This document shows, piece after piece, positions 8,405 to 17,476 of a DNA stretch of 64,000 nucleotides. The translations under genes and the position numbers were made by a program. Location of the stretch: positions 1-64,000 of the forward strand of contig NZ_JACHEX010000004.1 in NCBI RefSeq assembly GCF_014201655.1, given 5' to 3'. Position 1 is the first letter of the stretch. The number at the start of each line of letters is the position of its first letter. Origin of the DNA: Thermosipho japonicus. Lineage in GTDB: Bacteria; Thermotogota; Thermotogae; Thermotogales; Fervidobacteriaceae. Below the pieces are notes generated by a model that did no database searches, was not told the origin of the DNA, and was given only the letters and a program-made list of their open reading frames with translations.

Positions 8405-9391
8405 TTGGTAGCAAATAATTTTTTAAATATAGTTGCAAATTTGAAACAAGCTAATAAAGTTTTGGTTTTAGGTCATATTATGCCTGATGGTGATGATATA
8501 AGTTCAGTATTATCTTTAACGCTTGGTTTGAAAAAGCTTGGTAAAGAAGTTATTCCAGCTATTGATTGGAAAATACCATCTTACCTTAGTGAAATAGATG
8601 AAGTTTCACTTATAAGATCTTTTGAAGAAGTAGATATAAAAAATTTTGCACCGGATATTATTGCTATAGTAGATGCGTCAAGTCCAGACAGAGTTGGGCG
8701 TTTTTCACAATATTTGAATGATTATAATGTTTTAGTAATAGATCATCATGCAACTAATACATTGTTTGGAAATATTAATTGGGTAGATCCAACGTTTGGT
8801 GCTACAGCTCAAATGATATTAAGAATAAACAGAGAATTAGAAGTAGACTATGATGAAAGACTTGCTTTGATAAATTTACTTGGAATTGAGACAGATACTG
8901 GCTTTTTCAGGTATTCTAATGCTGATGAAAGAGTTTTTAAGGATGCGGCAGCTTTAATTTCTCTTGGTGCAAAGCCAGATGTGATTGCTAGAATGATTTT
9001 AGAAAATAAAAGGTTAGAACAATTTAAGCTTTTATCAAGAATGATAGAAAAACTTAAAATAGAATCTGAAGGGCTTTTAGCTTATTCTTATTTAAGTAAA
9101 GAAGATTATGAAGAGTTAAATTGTACAGATGAAGATAGTGGAGGATTTGTAAGCGAGATACGTTCAATAAAAGGTGTTGAAGTTGCAATATTTTTTTATG
9201 AGTATACTGAAGGTGAAGTCCATATCAGTTTTAGGTCGAAAGAATGGTTTGATGTAGGTAAAGTTGCGCTGTTAATTGGTGGAGGGGGTCATCCTAGGGC
9301 TGCTGGAGCTTCAGTTAAAGGAAAAATAGAGGATATAGTGAATGAGGTTGTTGAACTGACTATATCTGAAATTAAAAATCAAAAACCATGA
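8405..9391 (+). CDS. DHH-family phosphoesterase, NrnA-like
   Basis: 328 residues. The DHH domain (about 1-160) shows HIMPDGDDISS (metal ligands), IVDASSPDR and the signature VIDHHATN; the C-terminal DHHA1 domain ends with LIGGGGHPRAAGAS. Bacterial members degrade short oligoribonucleotides (nanoRNA), pAp or cyclic di-AMP products with manganese; the exact substrate cannot be read from the sequence. TTG start with GGAGGTG upstream overlapping the end of the PNP gene. The giant GGDEF protein downstream makes a role in nucleotide second-messenger turnover conceivable, but this is only context. Confidence 0.85.
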   Translation: MVANNFLNIVANLKQANKVLVLGHIMPDGDDISSVLSLTLGLKKLGKEVIPAIDWKIPSYLSEIDEVSLIRSFEEVDIKNFAPDIIAIVDASSPDRVGRFSQYLNDYNVLVIDHHATNTLFGNINWVDPTFGATAQMILRINRELEVDYDERLALINLLGIETDTGFFRYSNADERVFKDAAALISLGAKPDVIARMILENKRLEQFKLLSRMIEKLKIESEGLLAYSYLSKEDYEELNCTDEDSGGFVSEIRSIKGVEVAIFFYEYTEGEVHISFRSKEWFDVGKVALLIGGGGHPRAAGASVKGKIEDIVNEVVELTISEIKNQKP

Positions 9392-9417
9392 GTTTATGAA
9401 ATCCTAGGGGGGAACAT

Positions 9418-12400
9418 ATGAAAATAGTAAAGTTTTTTAGAAAAACTTATAACGGAGACGAGTTTTTAATTGAAGAAGATGGTAAATTAAAAAGGATTAA
9501 GAAGATAAGTAAGGAAATAGTTAGTAATTTTAGAGATTTTTCAATATTTTTGAATTTAATTTCTTATGTGGATGAGTTTTTAAAACCTGAGAGATTTTTT
9601 GTAGAAGAAGATTTTTATACAGTAGTATTTCCATATTATGGAGAAAATGAAGTAAATATTGAGAAACTTTCTATAGATTCAAAAGAGCTAATTGCTTACA
9701 AAATGTTGAATATTGCTCAACAAGTTTTTCATATTCCAAATCTTTCATTTCCAGTTTTTTCATATGATGACATATTATTGAACGAAAATGATGTTATTAT
9801 TCAGCCTCCTGTTTGGTTGAGTAAAAATATTGTTCCCCCAAAAAACCCTAGAACATTTATAGCACCAGAGTTTGAAAAAGAGTTTAAATTTAATGATAGA
9901 TCAGTAGTGTATGTGTTTGGTAAAGCTCTAGAAGGTTTAGATTTGGAAAACGAATTTTTTAGTTCAATTATTCCAAATATGGTAAAAGAAGAATTAAATG
10001 AGAGAACAATACATTTTGTTGCACCATCTCTCTACCAGAGTTTTGTAAATGACGAATTTGTTATACCAATAATTGAAAGGCCTGAGTTGTATAAAATACT
10101 GGAGTTAGTAAATAAAAAGAGTTATAAATTTATTGGAGTTGTTGGAGATCAAAGATTAGGAAAAACCACACTTTTAAATATGCTACAAGATAGACTTCAA
10201 ATGGAAGGAAAGATAGTTTTAAGGCCGACTAGTATTACTCAATTGGTTAATCAATTACTACAAGTTGCTGCAGGGAAAGTAGCTGATGAGGTTCTTGAAG
10301 AGCTTTTTTACGTGATAAAAAATGGTGGAAAAATAGATGTTATTGTTCCTCTTGTTGGAGAAGTTATTGATAGTATAGGAGATTTGTTTATTTTAGTTGA
10401 TGATTATCATGAAAAATTTGATAATTTTAAAGCGTTTTTGAAAGAACTTATATCACTTAATTTTGTTAATAAACATCAAATTATAGCGTTTTCTACTGAG
10501 GTATTTGATGAATTTGAATTTATTATTAATGTAGATAGATTTTCGAAAGATGATATAAAAAAAATTCTTGAAAAATCGTTTGTTAAAATAAATGGTATAG
10601 ATATTCTAACTGATTTTTTGTTTAAGATTAGTTCTGGATATCCAGGTATATTGGTTGAAGTGCTAAAATTGCTTGTAGAGAAAAAGATATTGGTAAAAAA
10701 TATAGAAAAGAAAGTTTGGGAATGCGATTTTGATAGATTATCGCATACTAACATTGAACAAGTGTATGATATTATCAAAAATTTAGATAGAGATCTATTT
10801 TCTAAAGCTAAAAATATTGCAATTTTAGGTCAAAAATTTACAAATGAAGAGTTAGAATTGCTTGAAAACGTATGTGATATTTCTTTTCAAGATTTGGTTA
10901 AATTACTTGAGAGCAAGGGGTTTTTATATAGAGAGTATAATGTCTGGAGATTTACATTAAGACAGTATTGGGAAAAATTTTATGAGAAAATAGAAAACAA
11001 GGAATATTTACATAAAAAGTTAATTGAAAATTATTCAAAAATGACGTTTTTTGGTGTTTATCAAAAAATTGCTTGGCATTACAAAATGTTAAATCAAGAA
11101 AATAAAGCTGTCATATATTATATAAAGTCGATCAGAAGAGGATTAGAGGAATATTATTCGCCTAATTTATTATTATTTCTTATAGATGAAACAGAAAAAC
11201 TGATACCTGAAAATAAAATTTTATACACTTTACTTAGGTTTAAACTTGAAGTTTATCAAAGAACGTTTAAAGAAGTAGATTTTGAAATACCTGATAAGAA
11301 GATTTTTGAATTTTTAAAAATTTTAAAAATGCAAATAAATTTACAATATGATATTTTAAAAAAGTACTTTGAAGAAGACGAGGAAAGATTAAATGGATTT
11401 GGAGTTATAGGAAGTTATAGGAGAAAGTTGGTATATTATCAAACTTTATATACACTTGAAGAATATGAGAAAATAAATTTAGGAGTATTGCAGAAAATTT
11501 GTGATATTCCATGTACTACTACATTTGTTTGCAGCTTGAAAATAGGAGCTTTACGTTTACTTGGTAATTTCTATTTACAAAGAAATAGAATATTATCTGA
11601 TTTTTATTTTGAAAGGGCAAAAAATATAGCAAAAAAGAATAGAATATATCATCTTCTTTCGATTGTTTATAAAGATCTATCGTCTAACATATCAAATATG
11701 ATAATATCAAATAATTTATTAGATAAATCAATTCAATATGCGGAAAAAGCAGGGCTTTCAAACATTGCTATCTTGTCGATGTTGGATAAAATAAGAATAA
11801 TGTTATATATGGGACAAATTGATAAATTTTTTATAGAATTAAATAAAATTAGAAAAATAGCCAAACTTAAGAATTTAAAACCAGAGCTTGCTTCAACATA
11901 TAGCCTTGAAGTTTTGTTCCACATTTATAATAGAGAATTTGAAGAAGGATATAATGATCTTCAAAGTTTTAAAAAGATAATTGATAATGTTAGCATAAGA
12001 GGAACATTTCTTAGAGCTTTAATAATGCTTTATTTATTTTCTGAAAGATTTTCGGAAGCAAAGAAATTGTATAGAAATGTTAAAGATGGGAGCATTTTTA
12101 GACAATATGGATTTGATTACTTTTTAAAGCTTGCTTTTGCAGAAAGTTTGGATGAATTTGAAAGGGTTTGGAAAGAATATAGAGATTCTGAGATTTTTCT
12201 GTGGCGTGAGGAAATTTATGCGCTATTAGGTGACAAAATTACCAAAGTTGATCCAGATGGTTTTTTAGAACAGCTAAATTTTTTGGAAAGAGAATATTCA
12301 AGTCAAGGTTTAAAACTGTCTCTTGCATTATTGTATGAAGGATATGCAAAATATTATAAGGTAATTGGTAAGAGTTATAAACATCAAATATATATGTCAA

Positions 12401-13434
12401 AGGTTTACTCTTTATACAAAGAAATGGGATTTACAAATTACTTAAAAATGATTGAAAAGAGAAATGATTTTTTGAAGCCATTTTTTGAAAAATCTTTAAA
12501 TATTTCTAAATTTATAGATTCCGAAAATATTTCTAAGAGTTTGAAGAGTTACTTTGAAAAAGCAAACCTTTCAATTAATCTTTTAGAAGAATTAAAAGCA
12601 ATTGAGGAAATTGAGGATCCGCAAAGTTTATTAAACTATTTTGCAGGGAAAATAGTTCAATACTTACCAGTTACTGATGTTTATATTTTTGTTGAGGATA
12701 GACAAATTGAGAAGAAATACAAATTTTCAAATACAGATGATATCTTAAAAGAAGATGGGATTTTCTCAGATCCTTTAAAAATAAAAATTTCAGATAAAGT
12801 TGATAAATACTTACATTATGAAATTTATGTCTCAAATCCATTATTGTCTGTTACACAGGAAAATTTATATAACATTTTAGATTTTCTTGAAATTATTGAA
12901 TACGGTTTTGTAACTTCATTAAAATCTTCAATTTTAAAGTTAAGAAGTTTTCTTGATCCTCTTACAAAATTATATACAAGATATTATTTTATTGAAAAAT
13001 TATCACAGATGTTTAGAAGAGCAAGTAAATTTAATGAAAAACTTTCAGTTGTTATGTGTGACTTAGATCATTTTAAAAAGATAAATGACACGTATGGTCA
13101 TTTGATAGGTGATAAAGTTTTGAAAAAAATTGCTCAAATTTTGAGAAAAAACGTAAGACTGACAGATGTTATTGGAAGATATGGAGGAGAAGAATTTATA
13201 ATATTTTTGCCTTATTCTTCTTCAAAACAAGCATATGAGATTGCTGAAAGGATAAGAAAAAAAATAGAAAAGTTAGATGAATTTCCTTTTAAAGTAACAA
13301 TGAGTTTTGGTATAGCAAGTTATCCAGAAACTAAGGTTAACAGCTCTGACGAATTAATACATTATGCTGATGATGCATTGTATAGAGCTAAAGAAACTGG
13401 AAGGAATAAGGTGGTAGTGTTTAATGAGAGATAA
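9418..13434 (+). CDS. Giant STAND-type NTPase/TPR/GAF/diguanylate cyclase
   Basis: 1338 residues, no membrane segment seen. Residues ~1-180 form an N-terminal module with possible protein-kinase-like traces (IAPEFE, then VVYVFGKAL). Residues ~240-470 form a P-loop NTPase with Walker A GDQRLGKTT (~244) and Walker B LFILVDD (~322), as in STAND signalling ATPases. A long helical TPR-like region (~520-1030) and a GAF-like region (~1060-1170) follow. The C-terminal GGDEF domain (~1180-1338) has DPLTKLYT, CDLDHFKKINDTYGH and an intact GGEEF active site, with an RLTD inhibitory I-site at the usual spacing. It should make c-di-GMP with product feedback, gated by nucleotide binding or ligands. GGGGGG lies before the ATG. 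Its 3' end overlaps murB by 11 bp. Confidence 0.8.
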   Translation: MKIVKFFRKTYNGDEFLIEEDGKLKRIKKISKEIVSNFRDFSIFLNLISYVDEFLKPERFFVEEDFYTVVFPYYGENEVNIEKLSIDSKELIAYKMLNIAQQVFHIPNLSFPVFSYDDILLNENDVIIQPPVWLSKNIVPPKNPRTFIAPEFEKEFKFNDRSVVYVFGKALEGLDLENEFFSSIIPNMVKEELNERTIHFVAPSLYQSFVNDEFVIPIIERPELYKILELVNKKSYKFIGVVGDQRLGKTTLLNMLQDRLQMEGKIVLRPTSITQLVNQLLQVAAGKVADEVLEELFYVIKNGGKIDVIVPLVGEVIDSIGDLFILVDDYHEKFDNFKAFLKELISLNFVNKHQIIAFSTEVFDEFEFIINVDRFSKDDIKKILEKSFVKINGIDILTDFLFKISSGYPGILVEVLKLLVEKKILVKNIEKKVWECDFDRLSHTNIEQVYDIIKNLDRDLFSKAKNIAILGQKFTNEELELLENVCDISFQDLVKLLESKGFLYREYNVWRFTLRQYWEKFYEKIENKEYLHKKLIENYSKMTFFGVYQKIAWHYKMLNQENKAVIYYIKSIRRGLEEYYSPNLLLFLIDETEKLIPENKILYTLLRFKLEVYQRTFKEVDFEIPDKKIFEFLKILKMQINLQYDILKKYFEEDEERLNGFGVIGSYRRKLVYYQTLYTLEEYEKINLGVLQKICDIPCTTTFVCSLKIGALRLLGNFYLQRNRILSDFYFERAKNIAKKNRIYHLLSIVYKDLSSNISNMIISNNLLDKSIQYAEKAGLSNIAILSMLDKIRIMLYMGQIDKFFIELNKIRKIAKLKNLKPELASTYSLEVLFHIYNREFEEGYNDLQSFKKIIDNVSIRGTFLRALIMLYLFSERFSEAKKLYRNVKDGSIFRQYGFDYFLKLAFAESLDEFERVWKEYRDSEIFLWREEIYALLGDKITKVDPDGFLEQLNFLEREYSSQGLKLSLALLYEGYAKYYKVIGKSYKHQIYMSKVYSLYKEMGFTNYLKMIEKRNDFLKPFFEKSLNISKFIDSENISKSLKSYFEKANLSINLLEELKAIEEIEDPQSLLNYFAGKIVQYLPVTDVYIFVEDRQIEKKYKFSNTDDILKEDGIFSDPLKIKISDKVDKYLHYEIYVSNPLLSVTQENLYNILDFLEIIEYGFVTSLKSSILKLRSFLDPLTKLYTRYYFIEKLSQMFRRASKFNEKLSVVMCDLDHFKKINDTYGHLIGDKVLKKIAQILRKNVRLTDVIGRYGGEEFIIFLPYSSSKQAYEIAERIRKKIEKLDEFPFKVTMSFGIASYPETKVNSSDELIHYADDALYRAKETGRNKVVVFNER

Positions 13435-14317
13435 GATTATTGAAGAAGTTTTAAAATTTGGTAATGATGTTTATATTGATGAACCAATGAAATGCCATGT
13501 GAGTTTTCGAATTGGAGGCTCTGTAAGTGCTTTTGTTGTTTCACCTTCCATTGAAATATTTATTAAAACTTTTTCATTTTTAAAGGACATTAGAGAAGTT
13601 AAAGTTTTAGGAAATGGAACTAATGTTTTACCTAAAGATTCAAAAATGGATTTTTTTATATTATCAACAAATAGATTAAATAAAATTGAAATTTTAGAAG
13701 ATAAAATTATTTGTGAAAGTGGATTAAATCTTAAGAGTTTGTGTAATATAGCTGCAAAAAATGGGATTGCTGGTTTTGAGAATTTATATGGTATTCCTGG
13801 CAGCGTTGGTGGGGCTGTTTATATGAATGCAGGTGCTTATGGTAGTGAGATTGCTGATTTGGTATTATATGTAGAAGCATATGATGGTAATAAAATAGTT
13901 CGTTTTAATGTTAATGAATTAAATTTTTCTTATAGGAATAGTTTATTTAAAGAAGAAAAAGATTTAATTATTTTAAGAGTAGTTTTTAAAAAGTTTAATG
14001 ATGAACCTGATGTAATATTGGAGAAAATGCGTGAGATAATTTTAAAAAGGGTTGAAAAGCAACCATTAGAATTCCCAAGTGCGGGAAGTGTTTTTAAAAG
14101 ACCTAGAAAAGATTTTTATGTTGGTAGTGCAATTGAAAAAGCTGGTTTGAAAGGTTTTAAGATTGGCGGTGCAAAAGTTTCGGAAAAACATGCAGGATTC
14201 ATTATTAATTATAATAATGCTACATATAATGATGTTGTAAATTTAATCAAATACATAAAAGAAAAAATTTATGAAAATTATAAAGTCAATTTAGAAACAG
14301 AAATAGAAATTTGGTGA
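13424..14317 (+). CDS. murB: UDP-N-acetylenolpyruvoylglucosamine reductase
   Basis: 297 residues, normal for MurB. Flavoprotein that reduces UDP-GlcNAc-enolpyruvate to UDP-MurNAc with NADPH, the second committed step of peptidoglycan synthesis. Motifs: SFRIGG, VLGNGTNVL (FAD binding), GIPGSVGGAVYMNAGAYG, SYRNSLF and FPSAGSVFKRP, which carries the catalytic Ser; there is no large extra domain, as in type II enzymes. The start lies inside the end of the preceding cyclase gene (11-bp overlap), indicating translational coupling with that signalling gene. Confidence 0.93.
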   Translation: MRDKIIEEVLKFGNDVYIDEPMKCHVSFRIGGSVSAFVVSPSIEIFIKTFSFLKDIREVKVLGNGTNVLPKDSKMDFFILSTNRLNKIEILEDKIICESGLNLKSLCNIAAKNGIAGFENLYGIPGSVGGAVYMNAGAYGSEIADLVLYVEAYDGNKIVRFNVNELNFSYRNSLFKEEKDLIILRVVFKKFNDEPDVILEKMREIILKRVEKQPLEFPSAGSVFKRPRKDFYVGSAIEKAGLKGFKIGGAKVSEKHAGFIINYNNATYNDVVNLIKYIKEKIYENYKVNLETEIEIW

Positions 14318-14329
14318 GGAGGGATTTGG

Positions 14330-15667
14330 ATGAGTTTGTGGAGAAAACGTAATTTAGAAGAAGTTGAAAAATTTAGTAAAGATTATAGAAAATTTATTGA
14401 TGAAGCCGTCAGCGAAAGGCTTGCTGTTAATTTTTTTGAAAATCTCCTTATTGAAAATGGTTTTATACCATTAGATAGATATACAGGAAAAGAAGAAAAA
14501 GTTTTTTATACGAATGCAAATAAGTCGTTAGTTGCTGCAAGAATTGTAAACAAGCCAGAGGATGGATTCAATATAGTTGCTGCTCACATTGATGCTCCAA
14601 GAATTGACTTGAAACCTAATCCTTTGTACGAAGACGAAGGGTTTGCACTTATGAAAACTCATTATTATGGAGGAGTAAAACTTTATCAATGGTTAAATAT
14701 ACCTTTAGCACTTGTTGGAGTTGTATACAAAGATGATGGAACAAAAGTTAATATAAAAATTGGTTTTGAAGAAAATGAACCAGTTTTTGTAATAGCTGAT
14801 TTATTGCCACATCTTGATAGAAAAGATGAAAAGATTAGTGAAAAGTTTCAAGGTGAGAAGATGAACCTTATAGTTGGTTCTATCCCATTAGATAGCGAAG
14901 AAAAAGAAGCGGTAAAAAAGAATGTTTTAAAAATTTTGAAAGACTTGTATAACATTGAAGAAGAAGATTTTGTGAGTGCTGATATTGAGCTAGTCCCTGC
15001 ATTTAAATCAAGGGAAGTTGGGTTTGATAAAAGCTTGATAGCAGCTTATGGTCATGATGATAGAATTTGTGCTTATCAAGCAATTAGGGCATTAATAGAT
15101 GCAGAAAATTTGGAAAAATCAGCTGCTGTTATATTATTTGATAGGGAAGAAATTGGAAGTGAAGGAAATGCAGGTGCAAAAGCTAGATTTTATAAGAAAT
15201 TTTTTAGGAAAATTTTAAAAATCAATGGTTCTAATGATACAGAAGCATCGTTAGACGAATTGATAGAAAATTCTTTTGTAGTATCTGCTGATGTTGGATC
15301 GTTAATAAATCCAACTTATAAAGATGTTCATGATAAATATAATGCTGCAAAAGTCGGTGAAGGAATTGTACTTGTAAAATATACTGGTTCTAGAGGAAAA
15401 GCAGGTGCTAGTGAAGCACATGCTGAAGTTGTTGCTCATGTAAGAAAAGTTTTAAATTCTGCGGATATAAAATGGCAAGTTGGAACTCTTGGAAAGATTG
15501 GAATTGGTGGTGGCGGAACAGTCGCAAAATTTTTAGCTGAAGAAGGATTTAATGTTATTGATATGGGACCTGGTCTTTTGAGTATGCATTCTCCATACGA
15601 ATTAGTCTCAAAGGTTGACTTGTATGAAACATATTTAGCATATAAAGAGTTAATCTCAAAGAGGTGA
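14330..15667 (+). CDS. M18-family aminopeptidase
   Basis: 445 residues, typical of the M18 zinc aminopeptidases (aspartyl aminopeptidase/ApeA group). Removes N-terminal residues from peptides in the cytoplasm. Metal and catalytic motifs are intact: AAHIDAPRID (first His and Asp), GHDDRICAYQA (bridging Asp), FDREEIGSEG (Glu pair) and SMHSPYE near the C-terminus (last His). GAGGAGGG precedes the ATG. It follows murB by 12 bp and precedes the MarR gene by 4 bp, so it belongs to the same operon. Confidence 0.9.
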   Translation: MSLWRKRNLEEVEKFSKDYRKFIDEAVSERLAVNFFENLLIENGFIPLDRYTGKEEKVFYTNANKSLVAARIVNKPEDGFNIVAAHIDAPRIDLKPNPLYEDEGFALMKTHYYGGVKLYQWLNIPLALVGVVYKDDGTKVNIKIGFEENEPVFVIADLLPHLDRKDEKISEKFQGEKMNLIVGSIPLDSEEKEAVKKNVLKILKDLYNIEEEDFVSADIELVPAFKSREVGFDKSLIAAYGHDDRICAYQAIRALIDAENLEKSAAVILFDREEIGSEGNAGAKARFYKKFFRKILKINGSNDTEASLDELIENSFVVSADVGSLINPTYKDVHDKYNAAKVGEGIVLVKYTGSRGKAGASEAHAEVVAHVRKVLNSADIKWQVGTLGKIGIGGGGTVAKFLAEEGFNVIDMGPGLLSMHSPYELVSKVDLYETYLAYKELISKR

Positions 15668-15671
15668 TATT

Positions 15672-16094
15672 GTGTCCACAAGCATTGAAAATCTTTTAAG
15701 AGAAATATGCTTTAGAGTAAAGGTAAAAGGAAGAGAAGTTTTAAAAGAATTCCCAATTACGCCTGCTCAGTTTGATTTAATGCAAAAATTATATTTTAAT
15801 GGTGAACAGACAATGACCGATTTGAGTAAAATTCTTGGAATTGCAAAAAGTACAACAACAGGTCTTGTGAGTAGACTTGAAATTGATGGATTTGTTGAGA
15901 GGAAAAGAAGGGAAAAAGATAAAAGAGTAATTACTGTAAAGTTAACAAAAAAAGGAGAAAAAGTAATTGATAAAGTAATATTAAAGAGGATAGAGTTTGT
16001 TGAAGAATCTTTAAAAGATTTTGATGAATCATCTAAAGAAAAATTAAAAGAACTCTTAAGCTTATTTAATGAATCACTAAAGAAATATAGGTGA
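15672..16094 (+). CDS. MarR-family transcriptional regulator
   Basis: 140 residues with the winged helix-turn-helix: ITPAQFDLMQKL, TMTDLSKILGIAKSTTTGLVSRL (recognition helix) and the wing VERKRREKDKR, then VKLTKKGEKV. MarR proteins are dimeric, often ligand-responsive repressors. Starts with GTG 4 bp after the aminopeptidase stop, with AGAGGTG overlapping that stop. Targets unknown; it sits directly before envelope-protein genes. No operator palindrome is evident nearby. Confidence 0.9.
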   Translation: MSTSIENLLREICFRVKVKGREVLKEFPITPAQFDLMQKLYFNGEQTMTDLSKILGIAKSTTTGLVSRLEIDGFVERKRREKDKRVITVKLTKKGEKVIDKVILKRIEFVEESLKDFDESSKEKLKELLSLFNESLKKYR

Positions 16095-16099
16095 TAAGT

Positions 16100-17476
16100 A
16101 TGAAAAAATTTACGGTTTTTGTAATGTTGTTTATTTCAATGTTTTTATTTGCAAAATTAACTATTATAACTGAGCCTAGTGCAATGGTGTATTGGAATGG
16201 AGTATTGATAGATGTTGTACCATTAGATGGTGTTTTAGAACTTGAAAATCTTGATTATCCAGGTACTTTGAAAATAGTAAAACCTGGTTATGCGCCTTAT
16301 GAAACATTAGTCTCAACTGATACAGTGTTGAAGGTAAAGCTTTCTCTTCCTTCATATATCGAAGTTACATCTGATCCTGAAAATGTAAATGTTATTGTGA
16401 ATGGTAATTTTTTAGGAACTTCTCCAGATGTGTTTGAAGTAAGTTCTGGAGAACTTTTTTTGACGTTTGAAAAAGACGGTTATATTTCAAAAAAGTTTAA
16501 AATAGTACTTTTACCATCCCAAATAAAAAAGATTCATGTAACTTTGACTAAAAATGTAAAATTAAAATTGATATCTAACGATGTAATTGAAGCAACTATT
16601 GATGGAAAATATATAAAATTGCCTACTACAGTTGAAGTACTTCCTGGAAAACATGTACTAAAATTATATGGAAAAGATTATATTAAAACTGTTCAAGAAA
16701 TAGAAGTTCCGGCAGTTGAAGAATATGAGTATAATGTCGATGAAACGGTTTATGTGAATTTGTATGTTTATGGTTATCCTGAGAATGCAAATGTAATTTT
16801 GAATAATATTTCAAAGACTTCTCCTGCAATTTTTAAGGTTATTCCTGGATCATACGAGATAATCATTGAAAGTGATGGGTTTAAGACATTAAAGGAAAAA
16901 ATTAACGTGACAACTTCAAGTAATACGTTTATGTATAATTTAAGTAAAAATTTAATTTCCTCAGTGAATAATTCATTAACTGTTTTTTTTGATGGTTATA
17001 TTTCAAAGGATAACCTAGTTCCCAAAAGATTATATTTTACAAAAGTAGTTGGTAAGAATAAAGAATGGTTTGGTTTTACTGATGGTTCAATTGAAGAAAT
17101 TCCAAAAAGTTTTAGCGTAATATTTACTAAAGATGGATATATTGAGTATAAAGGTGTAAGATATAATTCTCCGGTGATATTAAATGTAAATTACGATGAT
17201 ACTGTGAAAGTAGTCTCTAATGGGAAAGAAGAATCGATTATTGTAAAAGAAAATAAAATATTGGATGATCCTAAAAGTTGTGGTGTAAATATTTACTCAA
17301 AGCAGGCTTTTGAGGTAAAAATTAATGGAAAATTTATAGGTAGAACTCCAATATACTTATTATCACTCCCTGAAGGTGAATATAGGATAGAATTTTTGAA
17401 AAATGGAATTACAATATATGAAAAAAATGTTGAAATAAAACAAGGAATTTTAAATGAAATATATGGAGGGGATTAG
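16100..17476 (+). CDS. Exported PEGA-repeat protein
   Basis: 458 residues with a signal peptide (MKKFTVFVMLFISMFLFA, cleavage near residue 19). The rest is a string of four or five PEGA-type beta repeats, e.g. around SYIEVTSDPENVNVIVNGNF, LYVYGYPENANVILNN and VKINGKFIGRTPIYLL. PEGA modules occur in surface and S-layer-associated proteins and resemble small Ig-like folds. The ATG at 16100 is chosen because AGGTGA lies just before it; an in-frame GTG at 16091 sits within that RBS. It ends exactly where the Omp-alpha gene starts, so both envelope proteins are produced together. Confidence 0.8.
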   Translation: MKKFTVFVMLFISMFLFAKLTIITEPSAMVYWNGVLIDVVPLDGVLELENLDYPGTLKIVKPGYAPYETLVSTDTVLKVKLSLPSYIEVTSDPENVNVIVNGNFLGTSPDVFEVSSGELFLTFEKDGYISKKFKIVLLPSQIKKIHVTLTKNVKLKLISNDVIEATIDGKYIKLPTTVEVLPGKHVLKLYGKDYIKTVQEIEVPAVEEYEYNVDETVYVNLYVYGYPENANVILNNISKTSPAIFKVIPGSYEIIIESDGFKTLKEKINVTTSSNTFMYNLSKNLISSVNNSLTVFFDGYISKDNLVPKRLYFTKVVGKNKEWFGFTDGSIEEIPKSFSVIFTKDGYIEYKGVRYNSPVILNVNYDDTVKVVSNGKEESIIVKENKILDDPKSCGVNIYSKQAFEVKINGKFIGRTPIYLLSLPEGEYRIEFLKNGITIYEKNVEIKQGILNEIYGGD

